From Candidatus Zixiibacteriota bacterium (lineage in GTDB: Bacteria > Electryoneota > B3-LCP): a DNA stretch of 61,689 nt. Positions within the stretch are counted from its first letter, which is position 1. The number at the start of each line of letters is the position of its first letter. Shown one piece after another: positions 8,625 to 18,200 of this stretch. Where the stretch lies: contig QZKQ01000124.1 of NCBI GenBank assembly GCA_003599535.1, forward strand, positions 1 to 61,689, written 5' to 3'. The translations under genes and the position numbers were made by a program. The notes beneath the pieces were generated by a model that was not told where the DNA came from, did not search any database, and saw nothing but the letters and a program-made list of their open reading frames with translations.

Positions 8625-9650
8625 ATGGCACACCAAAGCCTCATCACCATCGAGCATCACATCATGATGCAGGAGCGGGAACACCCGGAAGCCACCGGCG
8701 TGTTCACCGGGTTGCTGATGGATATCGCCCTGGCCGGGAAAATCATCTCCCGGGAAGTCAATAAGGCCGGACTGGTTGAAATTCTGGGTTCCACGGGCAG
8801 CGTCAACGTGCAGGGCGAAGAAGTTCAGAAGCTGGACGAATTCGCCAACAGCACCCTGATAGACAGCCTGGACCACACCGGCCGAGTCTGCATCATGAGT
8901 TCGGAGGAGGATTCCAACGCCATCGAAATTCCTCCCCAATACCCCTGCGGCGGATACACCGCGGCCTTCGATCCGCTGGACGGATCGTCCAACATTGACG
9001 CCAACGTCCCCGTAGGCACCATCTTTTCCATCCACCGCAAGATTTCCAAGGGCCCGCGCGGGGACGAGGACGACCTGCTCCAGGTGGGCCGCCGGCAGGT
9101 GGCCGCCGGGTACATCATCTACGGCTCGTCCACCATGATGGTCTACACCACCGGCAACGGCGTACACGGCTTCACCCTGGACCCGTCGGTCGGGGAATTC
9201 CTGCTTTCGCACCCCAACATCCGCACTCCGCGCCGCGGACGGACCTATAGCGCCAACGAAAGCAATTACCATCACTGGTCGGAAGGCATCCGCCGCTACG
9301 TGGATCGCCTGAAGGAGACGGACAAGCCCAGCGGCAGGCCCTACAACGCCCGCTACATCGGTTCGCTGGTGGCCGATTTCCACCGCAACCTGCTGACCGG
9401 CGGAGTGTTCCTTTACCCGGCCGATGTGAAGGACCCCAAGAAGCCCACCGGCAAGCTGCGTCTGCTCTACGAAGCCGCGCCGCTGGCCTTCGTGGCGGAA
9501 CACGCCGGCGGGTACGCTTCCGACGGCTATCAGCCGATCCTGGACCTGGAGCCGATGTCCCTGCACCAGCGTGTGCCTCTGTTCATCGGCAGCCTGGATG
9601 ACGTGAAGGAAATCGAGCAGTATATCGCCGAGCACGACAAGCGAAGCTGA
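8625..9650 (+). CDS. fbp: Class I fructose-1,6-bisphosphatase
   Basis: 341 residues, with CGGAGG eight bases before ATG 8625. It hydrolyses fructose 1,6-bisphosphate to fructose 6-phosphate in gluconeogenesis. Class I landmarks are [21 protein letters not shown]-type N-terminal sequence, [34 protein letters not shown] (the metal-binding DPLDGSSN motif), [33 protein letters not shown] and [14 protein letters not shown]. Length is normal for the family. It ends the HD-HAD-fbp set and is followed by a strong bidirectional terminator shared with the convergent XdhC-like gene. Confidence 0.97.
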   Translation: MAHQSLITIEHHIMMQEREHPEATGVFTGLLMDIALAGKIISREVNKAGLVEILGSTGSVNVQGEEVQKLDEFANSTLIDSLDHTGRVCIMSSEEDSNAIEIPPQYPCGGYTAAFDPLDGSSNIDANVPVGTIFSIHRKISKGPRGDEDDLLQVGRRQVAAGYIIYGSSTMMVYTTGNGVHGFTLDPSVGEFLLSHPNIRTPRRGRTYSANESNYHHWSEGIRRYVDRLKETDKPSGRPYNARYIGSLVADFHRNLLTGGVFLYPADVKDPKKPTGKLRLLYEAAPLAFVAEHAGGYASDGYQPILDLEPMSLHQRVPLFIGSLDDVKEIEQYIAEHDKRS

Positions 9651-9673
9651 CCGTCTGCCGCAAGTGGAAATGG

Positions 9674-9703
9674 AAAAGCCCGGGAGGGATCTCCCGGGCT
9701 TTT
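9674..9703. terminator. Bidirectional terminator between fbp and the XdhC-like gene
   Basis: A perfect 13-bp stem AAAAGCCCGGGAG / CTCCCGGGCTTTT with a GGAT tetraloop. The A/T runs on both arms give a U-tract in either direction, fitting convergent genes ending at 9650 (+) and 9774 (-). Confidence 0.93.
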
Positions 9704-9773
9704 ACGTTTCTTCCGGCGGACATTCCGCCGCAGAGTTCATGGATACAGGTGACCGACGGCCCCCCTCGACGGC

Positions 9774-10550
9774 TCACCGGCGCGTGTGGGCCTTGAACTC
9801 GCGGATGATCTCGGCGATGATGCTGACGGCGATCTCCGGCGGGCTCTGCGACCCGATATCCAGCCCGATGGGGGCGTGCACGCGCTCCAGCTCCTCAGGC
9901 CTGGCTCCCTCCTCCGTCAGGAGGCGGAACATTTCCGCCTTCTTGGGCCGGCTGCAGATGACCCCCAGGTAGGCGCCGGGTTTGCGCAGGGTTTCGCGCA
10001 GGACTTCCAGGTCGGTGTCGTGGCAGCGGGTCAGGATGATGTAGTAGGCGGGTTGGACCGGTTCCAGGTCGCGGGCCATTTCCGAATAGGCCCCCACCCG
10101 CAGGCTGGCGGCCTGGGGGAAGCGTTCGGGGGTGGCGAAATCGGGGCGGTCTTCCAGCACGTGGCAGGGGTACTCCAGCTGCTCCGCCAGGCGCGCCAGA
10201 GCCAATCCCACATGGCCCCCGCCGAAGATATACAGTTGCGGCCGCGTGGCCAGCGGCTCGATCAGGAATTCCATTTTCCCGCCGCAGATCATGCCGGTGT
10301 CGGAAGTCCAGTCGGTCAGGTCGTGCTGTACCAGGCGCGGTTTGGCCTGCTGCATGACTTCCCGAGCTTCGCCGATGACCAGGGCTTCCACTGCCGATCC
10401 CCCGACGGTGCCCTTGATGCTCCCGTCGGGAAAGACGATCATGCGGGCGCCCACCTCGCGGGGGGTGGACCCCTGAGTACGGATCACCGTCACCAAGGCG
10501 GCCTGCCTCCCCTGGCGTTCCAGGCGCGCCAGTTCTTCCCAGATTTCCAC
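9774..10550 (-). CDS. XdhC/CoxI-family protein
   Basis: 258 residues from GTG 10550, preceded by AGGAG; a longer open frame upstream lacks family similarity. XdhC proteins bind molybdenum cofactor and support its maturation and insertion into xanthine-dehydrogenase-type enzymes. The N-terminal XdhC/CoxI domain shows ALVTVIRTQGSTPREVGARM, IKGTVGGSAVEALVI and TGMICGGKMEFLIEP, and the C-terminal Rossmann domain shows LYIFGGGHVGLALARLA and GVICSRPKKAEM. No molybdenum hydroxylase is in the window, so the client enzyme is unknown. Confidence 0.9.
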   Translation of the reverse strand: MEIWEELARLERQGRQAALVTVIRTQGSTPREVGARMIVFPDGSIKGTVGGSAVEALVIGEAREVMQQAKPRLVQHDLTDWTSDTGMICGGKMEFLIEPLATRPQLYIFGGGHVGLALARLAEQLEYPCHVLEDRPDFATPERFPQAASLRVGAYSEMARDLEPVQPAYYIILTRCHDTDLEVLRETLRKPGAYLGVICSRPKKAEMFRLLTEEGARPEELERVHAPIGLDIGSQSPPEIAVSIIAEIIREFKAHTRR

Positions 10551-10602
10551 GAAGTCTCCTGAGTTCTGTCTATGATCGGAATGGAGATGATTCGGATAAG
10601 CT

Positions 10603-11061
10603 CTAAGGCGCCACGTCCTCAGGTTGGCGGCGGGCGGCAACCGGCCGGGCACGCTCCCGGCGGCGGCGGAAGATCAGCCGATCCAGCGCCAGCGCTCCCG
10701 CCCCCGACAGAGCCAGCGACAGGGAGCCCAGAAACAGCATCAGTTCCAGCTCGTTGCCGTTATCTCCCGTCAGGGGGAGCTGCCCCAGTGGCCGGACCAC
10801 CAGCAGGATAATCAGAAACTGCACGGTTGCCAGGGCGGCGATGATCCGGGTAAACAGCCCCAGGATCAGCATCAGTCCGCCCACCACCTCCAGCAAGGCG
10901 ACACCGACGGCCAGGAACAGCGGCAGGGGAAAGCCCATCTGGTCCAGGGCGGCGCCGAACTGGTCAATCCCGCGGGCCCACTTGGGCAGGCCGTGCGCGA
11001 TCAAGACAATGCCCAAGGCCAGCCGCAGCGGCAGCGGCGCCCAATCCCGCAAACGATTCAT
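10603..11061 (-). CDS. DoxX family membrane protein
   Basis: 152 residues from ATG 11061. Four membrane segments (about 12-30, 50-70, 75-95, 108-128). The family opening LRLALGIVLIAHGLPKW and VALLEVVGGLMLILGLFTRIIA are typical of DoxX/DoxD-type proteins, which are quinone-associated or redox-stress membrane proteins of uncertain activity. The C-terminal tail is very Arg-rich and probably cytoplasmic. It lies between a PDZ protein and the XdhC-like gene on the same strand. Confidence 0.87.
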   Translation of the reverse strand: MNRLRDWAPLPLRLALGIVLIAHGLPKWARGIDQFGAALDQMGFPLPLFLAVGVALLEVVGGLMLILGLFTRIIAALATVQFLIILLVVRPLGQLPLTGDNGNELELMLFLGSLSLALSGAGALALDRLIFRRRRERARPVAARRQPEDVAP

Positions 11062-11107
11062 GAATTGCTCCAGGATGTGAAATAGTGGCTGTGGGGAATA
11101 ACAGGCA

Positions 11108-11133
11108 GGGCGGCCGGAATGATCCGGCCGCCC
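11108..11133 (-). terminator. GC-rich hairpin after the PDZ gene
   Basis: A 10-bp perfect stem GGGCGGCCGG / CCGGCCGCCC with a 6-nt loop just downstream of the PDZ gene stop. No U-run follows, so it is a weak terminator or an mRNA 3'-stabilising hairpin. Confidence 0.5.
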
Positions 11134-11143
11134 CGGGATTGCG

Positions 11144-12130
11144 TTACTGCTGGTTCTGCTGAATCTGGTTGCGCAGCTCCTCGACCTGCCGCTGGAGATC
11201 CTCGACCTGCCGCTGCAAGTCCTGGAACTCCTCCGCACTCATCATGTGAAAACGCATGGCCTCGCGGGAGTCCATGCCGCGCATGTCGCGGGGCGCTTCA
11301 CCGCCGTCGCCCATGCCGAAGCCTTCCATCATGGGCCGCTGGGCACGGTACTCCTCGGGGACTTCGGACAACTGGACCTTCAGATCCTTCTTTTTGCCGT
11401 CGCGGATGACGTTCACCGTGACTTCGTCGCCGGGGTTGCGGTCTTCCAACGCCTGCACGATGCTGCGGCGGCTGTTGATGTCTTCCCCATCCACCTGGAT
11501 GATGACGTCGCCGGCCCGGATCTCGGCCTTGGCGGCGGGGGAATTATCCACGACGGAATTGACCAGTACGCCCTGGTCATCTTCCACCTTGAAGTAATCG
11601 GCCAACTGGCCGCTCAGGCGCATGACTTCCACGCCCAACCAGGCGCGGTTAGGATCGGTCTGGTGCACCATCATGCGCTGCTGCCGGCGGCTCCGGTCCA
11701 TCTGTCCCAGGCGCGGGGCCTGGGCGGGATCGCCGAGTTCCACCGTGTAGCGTTCCATGTTGCCGGCGCGGAAGACCTGGAGATCCACCCGGTCGCCGGG
11801 ATTGGTCTGGCCGATCAATTCCCGCAGTCTGTTCTGGTCGTTAATCCGCTCGCCCTTGAACTGTACGATGACGTCGCCGTGCTGCAGGCCGGCCCGGTCG
11901 GCGGGACCGCCGCGCACCACATCATCCACCAGCACGCCGCCGGACTGGTCATAGTTCAGCGTTTCCCGCATCTGCTGGTCGAGGTCTTCCAGGTAAACGC
12001 CCAGGTATCCGCGCGGATTGTCATCCTGGGCCTGCGCGGGAAGGGCCCATCCCGCCAGAGCCAACAGGCCCAATACGGCCAGGGCATATCCGGCGCGCTG
12101 GAATTTGGTCGGTGTCTGAATGTGACTCAT
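11144..12130 (-). CDS. Exported protein with two PDZ domains and C-terminal coiled coil
   Basis: 328 residues, GGGGAG ahead of ATG 12130. A signal peptide ends near AQA. PDZ 1 covers about residues 40-130 (RGYLGVYLEDLD, GVLVDDVVRGGPADRAGLQHGDVIVQF) and PDZ 2 about 160-255 (RAWLGVEVMRL, GVLVNSVVDNSPAAKAEIRAGDVIIQV). A Met/Gly-rich linker is followed by a coiled coil from about 295 to the end with the repeated DLQRQVEDLQRQVEELRN pattern. The serine protease domain of DegP/HtrA is absent, so it is not a protease itself; a periplasmic adaptor or peptide-binding scaffold is inferred. Confidence 0.85.
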   Translation of the reverse strand: MSHIQTPTKFQRAGYALAVLGLLALAGWALPAQAQDDNPRGYLGVYLEDLDQQMRETLNYDQSGGVLVDDVVRGGPADRAGLQHGDVIVQFKGERINDQNRLRELIGQTNPGDRVDLQVFRAGNMERYTVELGDPAQAPRLGQMDRSRRQQRMMVHQTDPNRAWLGVEVMRLSGQLADYFKVEDDQGVLVNSVVDNSPAAKAEIRAGDVIIQVDGEDINSRRSIVQALEDRNPGDEVTVNVIRDGKKKDLKVQLSEVPEEYRAQRPMMEGFGMGDGGEAPRDMRGMDSREAMRFHMMSAEEFQDLQRQVEDLQRQVEELRNQIQQNQQ

Positions 12131-12415
12131 GCTATACTCCCCAATAGTTTGAAATACTCGAAGATTACCTTACTTTTTCTTACTCGCCATGCCTTCCGGA
12201 GTTCCTGCCGTGAGGGCAGATGATGTTTTTACACAACATAATACGAGGAAAGCTACTTATATGTACGTTCGGCGAGGGTAATCCGCACCGGGGCCGGCGT
12301 CAGGCTATGCTGCCGTGGTGAATCCCAGACGGCGCTTTCAGTACCGTCGTAACCGGCCTTCCCGCGGCTTATCCGTGACGCAACGGCCGTTTTCGCCCAA
12401 CGAGCACTTGATCGC

Positions 12416-13288
12416 TCAGGGGTACTCCAGCGCCAGGCCGTCGTCCAGGTTCAGCAGGGGCGTCTTCAGAATGCGGCGGGCCAGGGCCAGGTTGAAGGTG
12501 TTGTCGCGGGGATAGCGCACCGCGGGGGAAGCGGCGGAGGTGCTGGAAGGGATCAGCAGGGTAGGGTCCAGGCCCATCCGCTGCGCCAGCTTGCGGGCGA
12601 AGACCACGCGATCCGCCGGTTCGCTGCCGCCCAGGTGGATCAGCCCGGAGAAATCCCCCCGGGCGATTTCCCACAGGCAGGCGGCCAGGTTCTGCACCGA
12701 AAGGAAGGAGCGGCGCTGGTCGGCGAACAGGGAATAGGGTCGTCCCGCCCTTACCGTACGGATCACCTCTTCGGAAAAGGAGGAGCCGCCGTACCGGGGC
12801 GGGCCGTAGACCAGGTTCAGCCGCACGATGACCCCCAGCTCGCGCAGTTCCGCCACGAACCGCTCCGCGGCCAGCTTGGTGCGCCCGTAAAGGTTCAAGG
12901 GACGGGGTTCGTCCGTTTCACCGAAATGCCCCTTTTCCCCGTCGAACACCATGTCGCTGGAGAGGAAGATCAAGCGCAGCCTGCGCCGGCGGCAGATTTG
13001 GGCCAAGGTGGCGGTCACGCCGGTGTTCACTTCCCGGGCAGCGGCGGGATGGGCCTCGCAGAAGGCGACGCGAGACCAGGCGGCGGCATGGATGATGAGG
13101 TCGGGGCGCAGACCCGCCACGGCGGCTTCCAGGGCGAAGGCGTCGCGCAGGTCCAGGCGCAGGGCGCGGGCGGCATCCGGGCCGGGATCGGCGTTCAGGT
13201 ACGTCCCCCAGATCTCCCCTCCCGGCGGCGCGGAAGCGTACAGGTGGCCGCCGATGAAGCCGGATATTCCCGTGATCAGGGCACGCAT
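12416..13288 (-). CDS. RmlD-like NAD(P)-dependent sugar-nucleotide reductase (SDR)
   Basis: 290 residues from ATG 13288, with AAGGAG six bases upstream. The Rossmann opening ALITGISGFIGGHL, the strand HAAAWSRVAFCEAHP, the catalytic Ser in LIFLSSDMVFDG and the YxxxK pair in LNLYGRTKLAAE mark an extended SDR of the dTDP-4-dehydrorhamnose reductase (RmlD) type, with Asn/Val following YGPPRYGG. RmlD reduces dTDP-4-keto-L-rhamnose, but no other rhamnose gene is present, so the substrate may be another nucleotide sugar or a tRNA/MAT2B-like ligand. It is the last gene of the long minus-strand envelope cluster. Confidence 0.85.
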   Translation of the reverse strand: MRALITGISGFIGGHLYASAPPGGEIWGTYLNADPGPDAARALRLDLRDAFALEAAVAGLRPDLIIHAAAWSRVAFCEAHPAAAREVNTGVTATLAQICRRRRLRLIFLSSDMVFDGEKGHFGETDEPRPLNLYGRTKLAAERFVAELRELGVIVRLNLVYGPPRYGGSSFSEEVIRTVRAGRPYSLFADQRRSFLSVQNLAACLWEIARGDFSGLIHLGGSEPADRVVFARKLAQRMGLDPTLLIPSSTSAASPAVRYPRDNTFNLALARRILKTPLLNLDDGLALEYP

Positions 13289-13361
13289 GGGGTCTCCTTG
13301 GAGCGGCGAACACCGGACCGGGTCCGGTGCTCGCAGCGGTTCCATCCGAAGGAACGGCGAA

Positions 13362-14144
13362 TCAGGGTTGCAGGTGAGCGGTCACGACCAGCCGCACACC
13401 GTCGCGGGGGTCGTGGGGATCCGGGCTCAGGCTCACGTTTATCGCCGGCTGGGACCGGCCCAGCAGGTCGCTGGCCTTCTTGCCGGTATCCACCACGGAA
13501 ATCAGGCGGTTCAGGGCGGCCGCGCCCAGGAACAGGAAGACGCGGTTATGCGCCGCCCGGCTCTGAATGCGCATGTGATCGTAATCCAGCCGGTTCTGGT
13601 CGCTGTCCCAGGCCCAGAAGTAATCCGGGTTGGTGTAGAGGCCGTCGTAATCCCGGTTACGCAGCCTGGCTTCGTTGTACTCTTCGGTGCTCATGTAGTT
13701 GCCTATGTCGGCGTAGAAGCCGTCGTCCTTGCCTTCCATTTTGGCTCCGGCGTGGGCCGCCCCGTAAGACTGGAACTGATCTTCCTTCCACAGGCTGTAG
13801 GTCTCCAGGCCGATAACGGTGCTCCAGATGGCCACGTCTGCCCAGAAGAAGACCCGGGCAATACCGTGGTGCCCCAGGTAGGATTCCCCCCAGCCCGGGA
13901 CGATCAGCGAACGCAAAATGGCCCCGCCGCGGCTGACCTTGCGGCCTTCCGGGGAGGTGGCGGAGGCGGCTGGAGGCGCCGGCGCAGAAGTCTCCGGCGG
14001 GGAAGACAGTTCCGCCTTTAATTCGGCTGAAGCGTTTCCCGCGGGGAAAAGCCGCGACTGCAGGTCGCCGCAGCGCGCGGGAATCGCCAGGGCCAGGAGC
14101 AGCGCCGTTCCCAGGGCGCTGAGGCAGAGGTTTCGAAGGGTCAT
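13362..14144 (-). CDS. Exported small-barrel/DUF5683-like protein
   Basis: 260 residues. A signal peptide (ends near ARCGD) and a Pro/Ala-rich linker are followed by ILRSLIVPGWGESYLGHHGIARVFFWADVAIW, the PGWGxxYxG motif plus hydrophobic helix seen in DUF5683-type proteins of the FCB group. The middle (residues about 130-195) is rich in Tyr and Asp, and a second hydrophobic helix RVFLFLGAAALNRLISVVD follows. The neighbour at 14177-15133 has the same architecture, so the two are diverged duplicates. Function unknown; association with envelope export is inferred from the PorU/PorV cluster. Confidence 0.72.
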   Translation of the reverse strand: MTLRNLCLSALGTALLLALAIPARCGDLQSRLFPAGNASAELKAELSSPPETSAPAPPAASATSPEGRKVSRGGAILRSLIVPGWGESYLGHHGIARVFFWADVAIWSTVIGLETYSLWKEDQFQSYGAAHAGAKMEGKDDGFYADIGNYMSTEEYNEARLRNRDYDGLYTNPDYFWAWDSDQNRLDYDHMRIQSRAAHNRVFLFLGAAALNRLISVVDTGKKASDLLGRSQPAINVSLSPDPHDPRDGVRLVVTAHLQP

Positions 14145-14176
14145 GACGTCACCGGTGATCAGGAGGGGAAAAGCCC

Positions 14177-15133
14177 TTAAAAGCGAATCTGCAAGCCGGC
14201 CATGGTCACGTTTTCATTGTTGATGCGGCGCGGCTCGAGCTGCAGGGAGCCTTCGATCACCGTCTGCTCCCTGGCCATCTTGCGGTTGTGCATACTGACG
14301 GAGAATCCGGCGTGCAGCGCGGACAGCAGGTGGTTGCCCAGCACCGCCATGGTGAAGTTCTTGGACATGTCCAGGGCGTCGTTGGACTCCTTGCGCATGG
14401 TCAGGTACTTGTCCCGGGTGGTGTTGTAGGTGCCCCATTCCCAGGTTTCCGTCAGGGGATTGCCGGTGCGGTAACCGGACACTTCGTCGTCTTCAGCCGG
14501 CCAGCCCGCGCCGAACTGGTCGTACTTGCCGATCATTTCGTAGTACTGCTGATCCTTGTCGTCCGGGGTCAATTCGTGGGTAAAACCGCTGCTGGGCAGG
14601 TAGATGCCCTTATCTTCCCAGGAAAGCTCATCCCACTGTTCCGGGCTGCCGTCGAAGGTATCGGCGTTGCCGGTTTCTCCATCCACACCGAAGACGGTGG
14701 CGCAGTAGTATTCGTAATCCCAGTAGTCGGCGAATACGCCGCTGGTGTACACGCCGTCATCGTACGCCCAGTTGGCGTCGGCAAAGGCCTTGTACTCGTC
14801 CTCCTTGTCCATGCCCTGGCCGTGGTAGATGGCGACGCCGGTCCAGGCGCCGGCCTCCAGGGCCAGGAACAGGGCGCCCATCAGGGGGCTCTTGGCGTAG
14901 AGCTGCCCGGCGCCCGGCAGGATGGCCGAGAGCAGCAGGGCCTTGCCGGGAACCAGCCGGCCTTCAGGATTCAGCGGCTGGGCGGTGTCGGGGGCCGGTT
15001 CGGCGGGCGGCTGGGACAGTTCCTGAGCCAGCATGACCTTGCCGGAATCGTAACCGAATTTATCCCCGCCGGTCTGGGCCCATGCGGGGAGCGCCAGCAG
15101 CGCGGCTACCAGGATGATGCTCATCCAACGCAT
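14177..15133 (-). CDS. Exported small-barrel/DUF5683-like protein, second copy
   Basis: 318 residues, GAGGTGAG before ATG 15133. Signal peptide ends near AWA. The core LLSAILPGAGQLYAKSPLMGALFLALEAGAW matches the PGxGxxY plus helix pattern of the next gene downstream. A long Tyr/Asp/Glu-rich insertion follows (about residues 110-245), then AVLGNHLLSALHAGFSV, corresponding to the second helix of the paralog. It is placed directly after the HExxH-propeller-barrel gene, with which it may be cotranscribed. No catalytic residues seen. Confidence 0.72.
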   Translation of the reverse strand: MRWMSIILVAALLALPAWAQTGGDKFGYDSGKVMLAQELSQPPAEPAPDTAQPLNPEGRLVPGKALLLSAILPGAGQLYAKSPLMGALFLALEAGAWTGVAIYHGQGMDKEDEYKAFADANWAYDDGVYTSGVFADYWDYEYYCATVFGVDGETGNADTFDGSPEQWDELSWEDKGIYLPSSGFTHELTPDDKDQQYYEMIGKYDQFGAGWPAEDDEVSGYRTGNPLTETWEWGTYNTTRDKYLTMRKESNDALDMSKNFTMAVLGNHLLSALHAGFSVSMHNRKMAREQTVIEGSLQLEPRRINNENVTMAGLQIRF

Positions 15134-15262
15134 TTCTCACCTCGTCTCTTCGGATGTCGGAGGCCCTCTGACCGGGAGGCTTCGCCGGCCGGTCTTGCAG
15201 CTTCCGGGTTCACTTCTATTACCACGCCGCCCCGGGGGAAAGATCCCGCCGGGACGATAGAA

Positions 15263-18200
15263 TTATCGCCAGGCCTTGGGCAGGAAACTCTGCCGCAAGT
15301 TGAAATTAAACAGCAGGGTCATGTAGTACCGCCACTCCTGGCCGTACTCATGGACGCCGTTGGCGTCCACGATATTAAACCGGTCGAAGCCGTAGGCCGC
15401 ATCCAGGGTCAGGGCCGTGGGGAAGGTGGTGAAGCTGTAGAACTGCACGCGCAGCCCTGCCCCGGCGTCCTTCTTCAGGTCATCGGCATCGAAGTCCCCC
15501 GTCCAGGCGTTACCGATGTCCCCATAGGCATGGAGGAATACCTTGTCCAGGTTCAGGAACAGGAAACGCTGCCCGGCGTCGCGCCACAACGGCACCACGT
15601 AAGCGGCCCGGGCGATGGCCTTGCGGGTGCCGCCCAGGCTGTAGTAGGAGTATCCCCGCATCCCGTCCAGGCCGCCGGCGTTCAGGTAGAAGAAGTCGTC
15701 CACCGGCTTGTCAATGTACCCGAGATCGGCGGTCAGGGTCAGGCTGTGGCTGGACTTCAGGGGAGACTTCAGGTAAAGATCCCCGATGCCCTGCAGGCGG
15801 TTGTAATTGTAATTGGTGTAAACTTCCTGGATCATTCCGCCGGTGGTGGAGAAGCTGTCAATGAAGGCGTTGAATTCCCGGGCGACTTCCAACTGCAGGT
15901 AGAATCCGGAACTGGGCGCGATGTCCTGATCGCGGCCGGGGGTGCGCAGGTCAGCCGTCAGGGTGGCCTCGACGGCTTTTCCCTTGAAATAGGTGTAGCC
16001 GAAGACCGGACCCTCCAGCAGGGTTACGTTGGTGCGGTAGCGCGACAGGATGCCGGTCAGGCGCAGACTCACGGGGTCCTGAAGCTTTATCCGGGCACCG
16101 ACGTCCACTTCCAGCAAATTGAAGTTGTACTTGTAAGAGTCCTGCTTGTAGAGAGGCACGGCGTTGGCGCCGGACCCCACCTCCCCCACGATGGTGAAGT
16201 TGTCCTCGAGACTCTGCTCGGTGTGGCGCACCACGTTGTAGGCTTCCAGAAACAGGGTGGGATGCAGCTTCTTGTATTCGAGCAGGGCGAAGAGGTCGTA
16301 ATCCCCCTTGGTGTTGATGGCAAGGCCACCGAAGGCGCTGAGCTGCTCCAGGACGTCCTGGAAGTAGAAGTACAATCCCGGCTTAAAGGTGCCGAAATCG
16401 AAAGCCAGGCGCGGCAGGATGAAGGTCTTGTCGAAGGTCGGCTTGTACTCCCGGGCGGCCATCTCCTCCGCCGGGGCGGGGTCGTAGGCCACCGGGGGCA
16501 GCGAAGCGGAGTAATCCGGCAGGTACGTCACCAGGGCCGGGTCCACCGCCGCGGCGGAATCCATAAGCGCCACCTTGTAGCCGGAGGCCCGGTAGTCGGC
16601 GTAGGCCACCCGGCCGGACGCGTCCCGGTCGGGCATGAAAGCTCCGCCGGTAACGTTGGACAGCGGCTCGACCCTGCCGCTTTTCAGGTCCAGGCGGTAC
16701 AGGTTGAAGATGCCGGTGCGGTCGCTGGAAAACATCAGAGTCTGTTCGTTCATCCAGGAGGGATCGCGTTCATCCGCCGGAGTGGCCGCCAGGAGGGTCT
16801 CCCGCCCGCTTTCCACGTCCAGCAGGATGAGGTCGCGGTTGTTGTCCCGATGGAAGGCGTAGACGATGGATCTGCCGTCGGGCGACCAGCGCGGAGTGTG
16901 CACCTGTTCGCCGTCCTGGAAATGGGTCAGCGCCGTTTCGCCGGTCAGGCGCTCGTCGCTCTTGCCTTCATGCCACCCTTCCGGCAGCCCGGCGATCCAC
17001 AGGTTTTCCGTGCCGTCGTGATTGACCACGAAACAGAGCTTTTGCCCGTCAGGCGACACGTCCACCTGGGCGGCGCGACGCTCCCGGGTCAAACGCAGGG
17101 TTTTCTTCCGCTCGCGGTCCCAGGCGGCCAGATCGTCGAAGTGCGATCCGTTCTTGCCTCTTCCGAACTGCTTATGGTGGAAGATGAAGCGCCCGTCGGA
17201 ACTGAAGGCCAGGGGTGAAGCGACCCCGCCGGCCAGTACCTCCGCCTCCCCCTTCTCCAGGTCATAGAGGTACAGGGCGGAATTCATGAAGTAGTCGCCG
17301 CCCTTGTTGGAGGTGAAGGCGATGAATTTACCGTCAGGGCTGAAGCGGGGATAAAGGTTGGCGAAGCCTTCGCCATCCAGCGGGCGTCCCTTGACCTCAT
17401 GGGCGCGGATGGTCTCGGTGCGGGCGGCATAGGTCTGGCGCAGGTGCTCGGCCCATTGGTCATAGAGTTCCTGCCCGGACAGTCCCAGGTGCGTCCGCAG
17501 CGCCTGGTCAAAGGACCAGGTGAACGGCCCCCGCATGGCGCTGGAGAGATCCCGAAGCACCTCTTCCCCCCACCGTTCCACGATGTAACCCACCAGCGAA
17601 TAGCCCTGGTTGTACACCGCCTCGGAATTCAGGCTGATCTTGCCGTAGTACCCCATCTCGTTGTAGGACAGCAGCTGGTTTTCCAGTACCTTGGCGCGGA
17701 GCAGCATGTCGCGATGGGAGTCCCAGTGGTCGTAGCCCATCCCCGGCTTCTGGGTCTGGGCGGTGCCTTCGGCGAACCACGGGGGGATGATGGTGCCGGG
17801 CAGGGGATAGGAACTCAGGACGTTGGGGTAGCCATAGAGGACGTCGGGACGCTTCTCTTCCTCGTAGGCGATCCACTGGAAGTACATGGCGGGGAGCCAG
17901 CGCGGGCCTTTGCGGGAAGCGCCCAACTGGATCATGTGGGTGAACTCGTGGGTCATCACGTTGCGCAGCCAATGGTGTGTGCCGCGTAGCTCGAAATCCA
18001 GGGCCGTTGACCAGATGACGATCTTGTTATCGTAGTAGTAGGCGCCGCCGTTGGAATAGTCGTCGGTATCCCGCACGATCACGCGGATCTTGCCGTCGGG
18101 CTGGTAATCATACAGCGAGGTGATGGGCTCGTAGATCTCCTCGGCGATGACCGCAAGTTCCCGGGCGGTGCGCTCCGTCCCCTGGTGAAACATGATCTGG

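Noticed and set aside
14288-17218. Long open frame on the plus strand (976 codons)
   Set aside because: It is antisense to the peptidase-propeller-barrel and DUF5683-like genes, has no family motifs and reflects high-GC codon structure.
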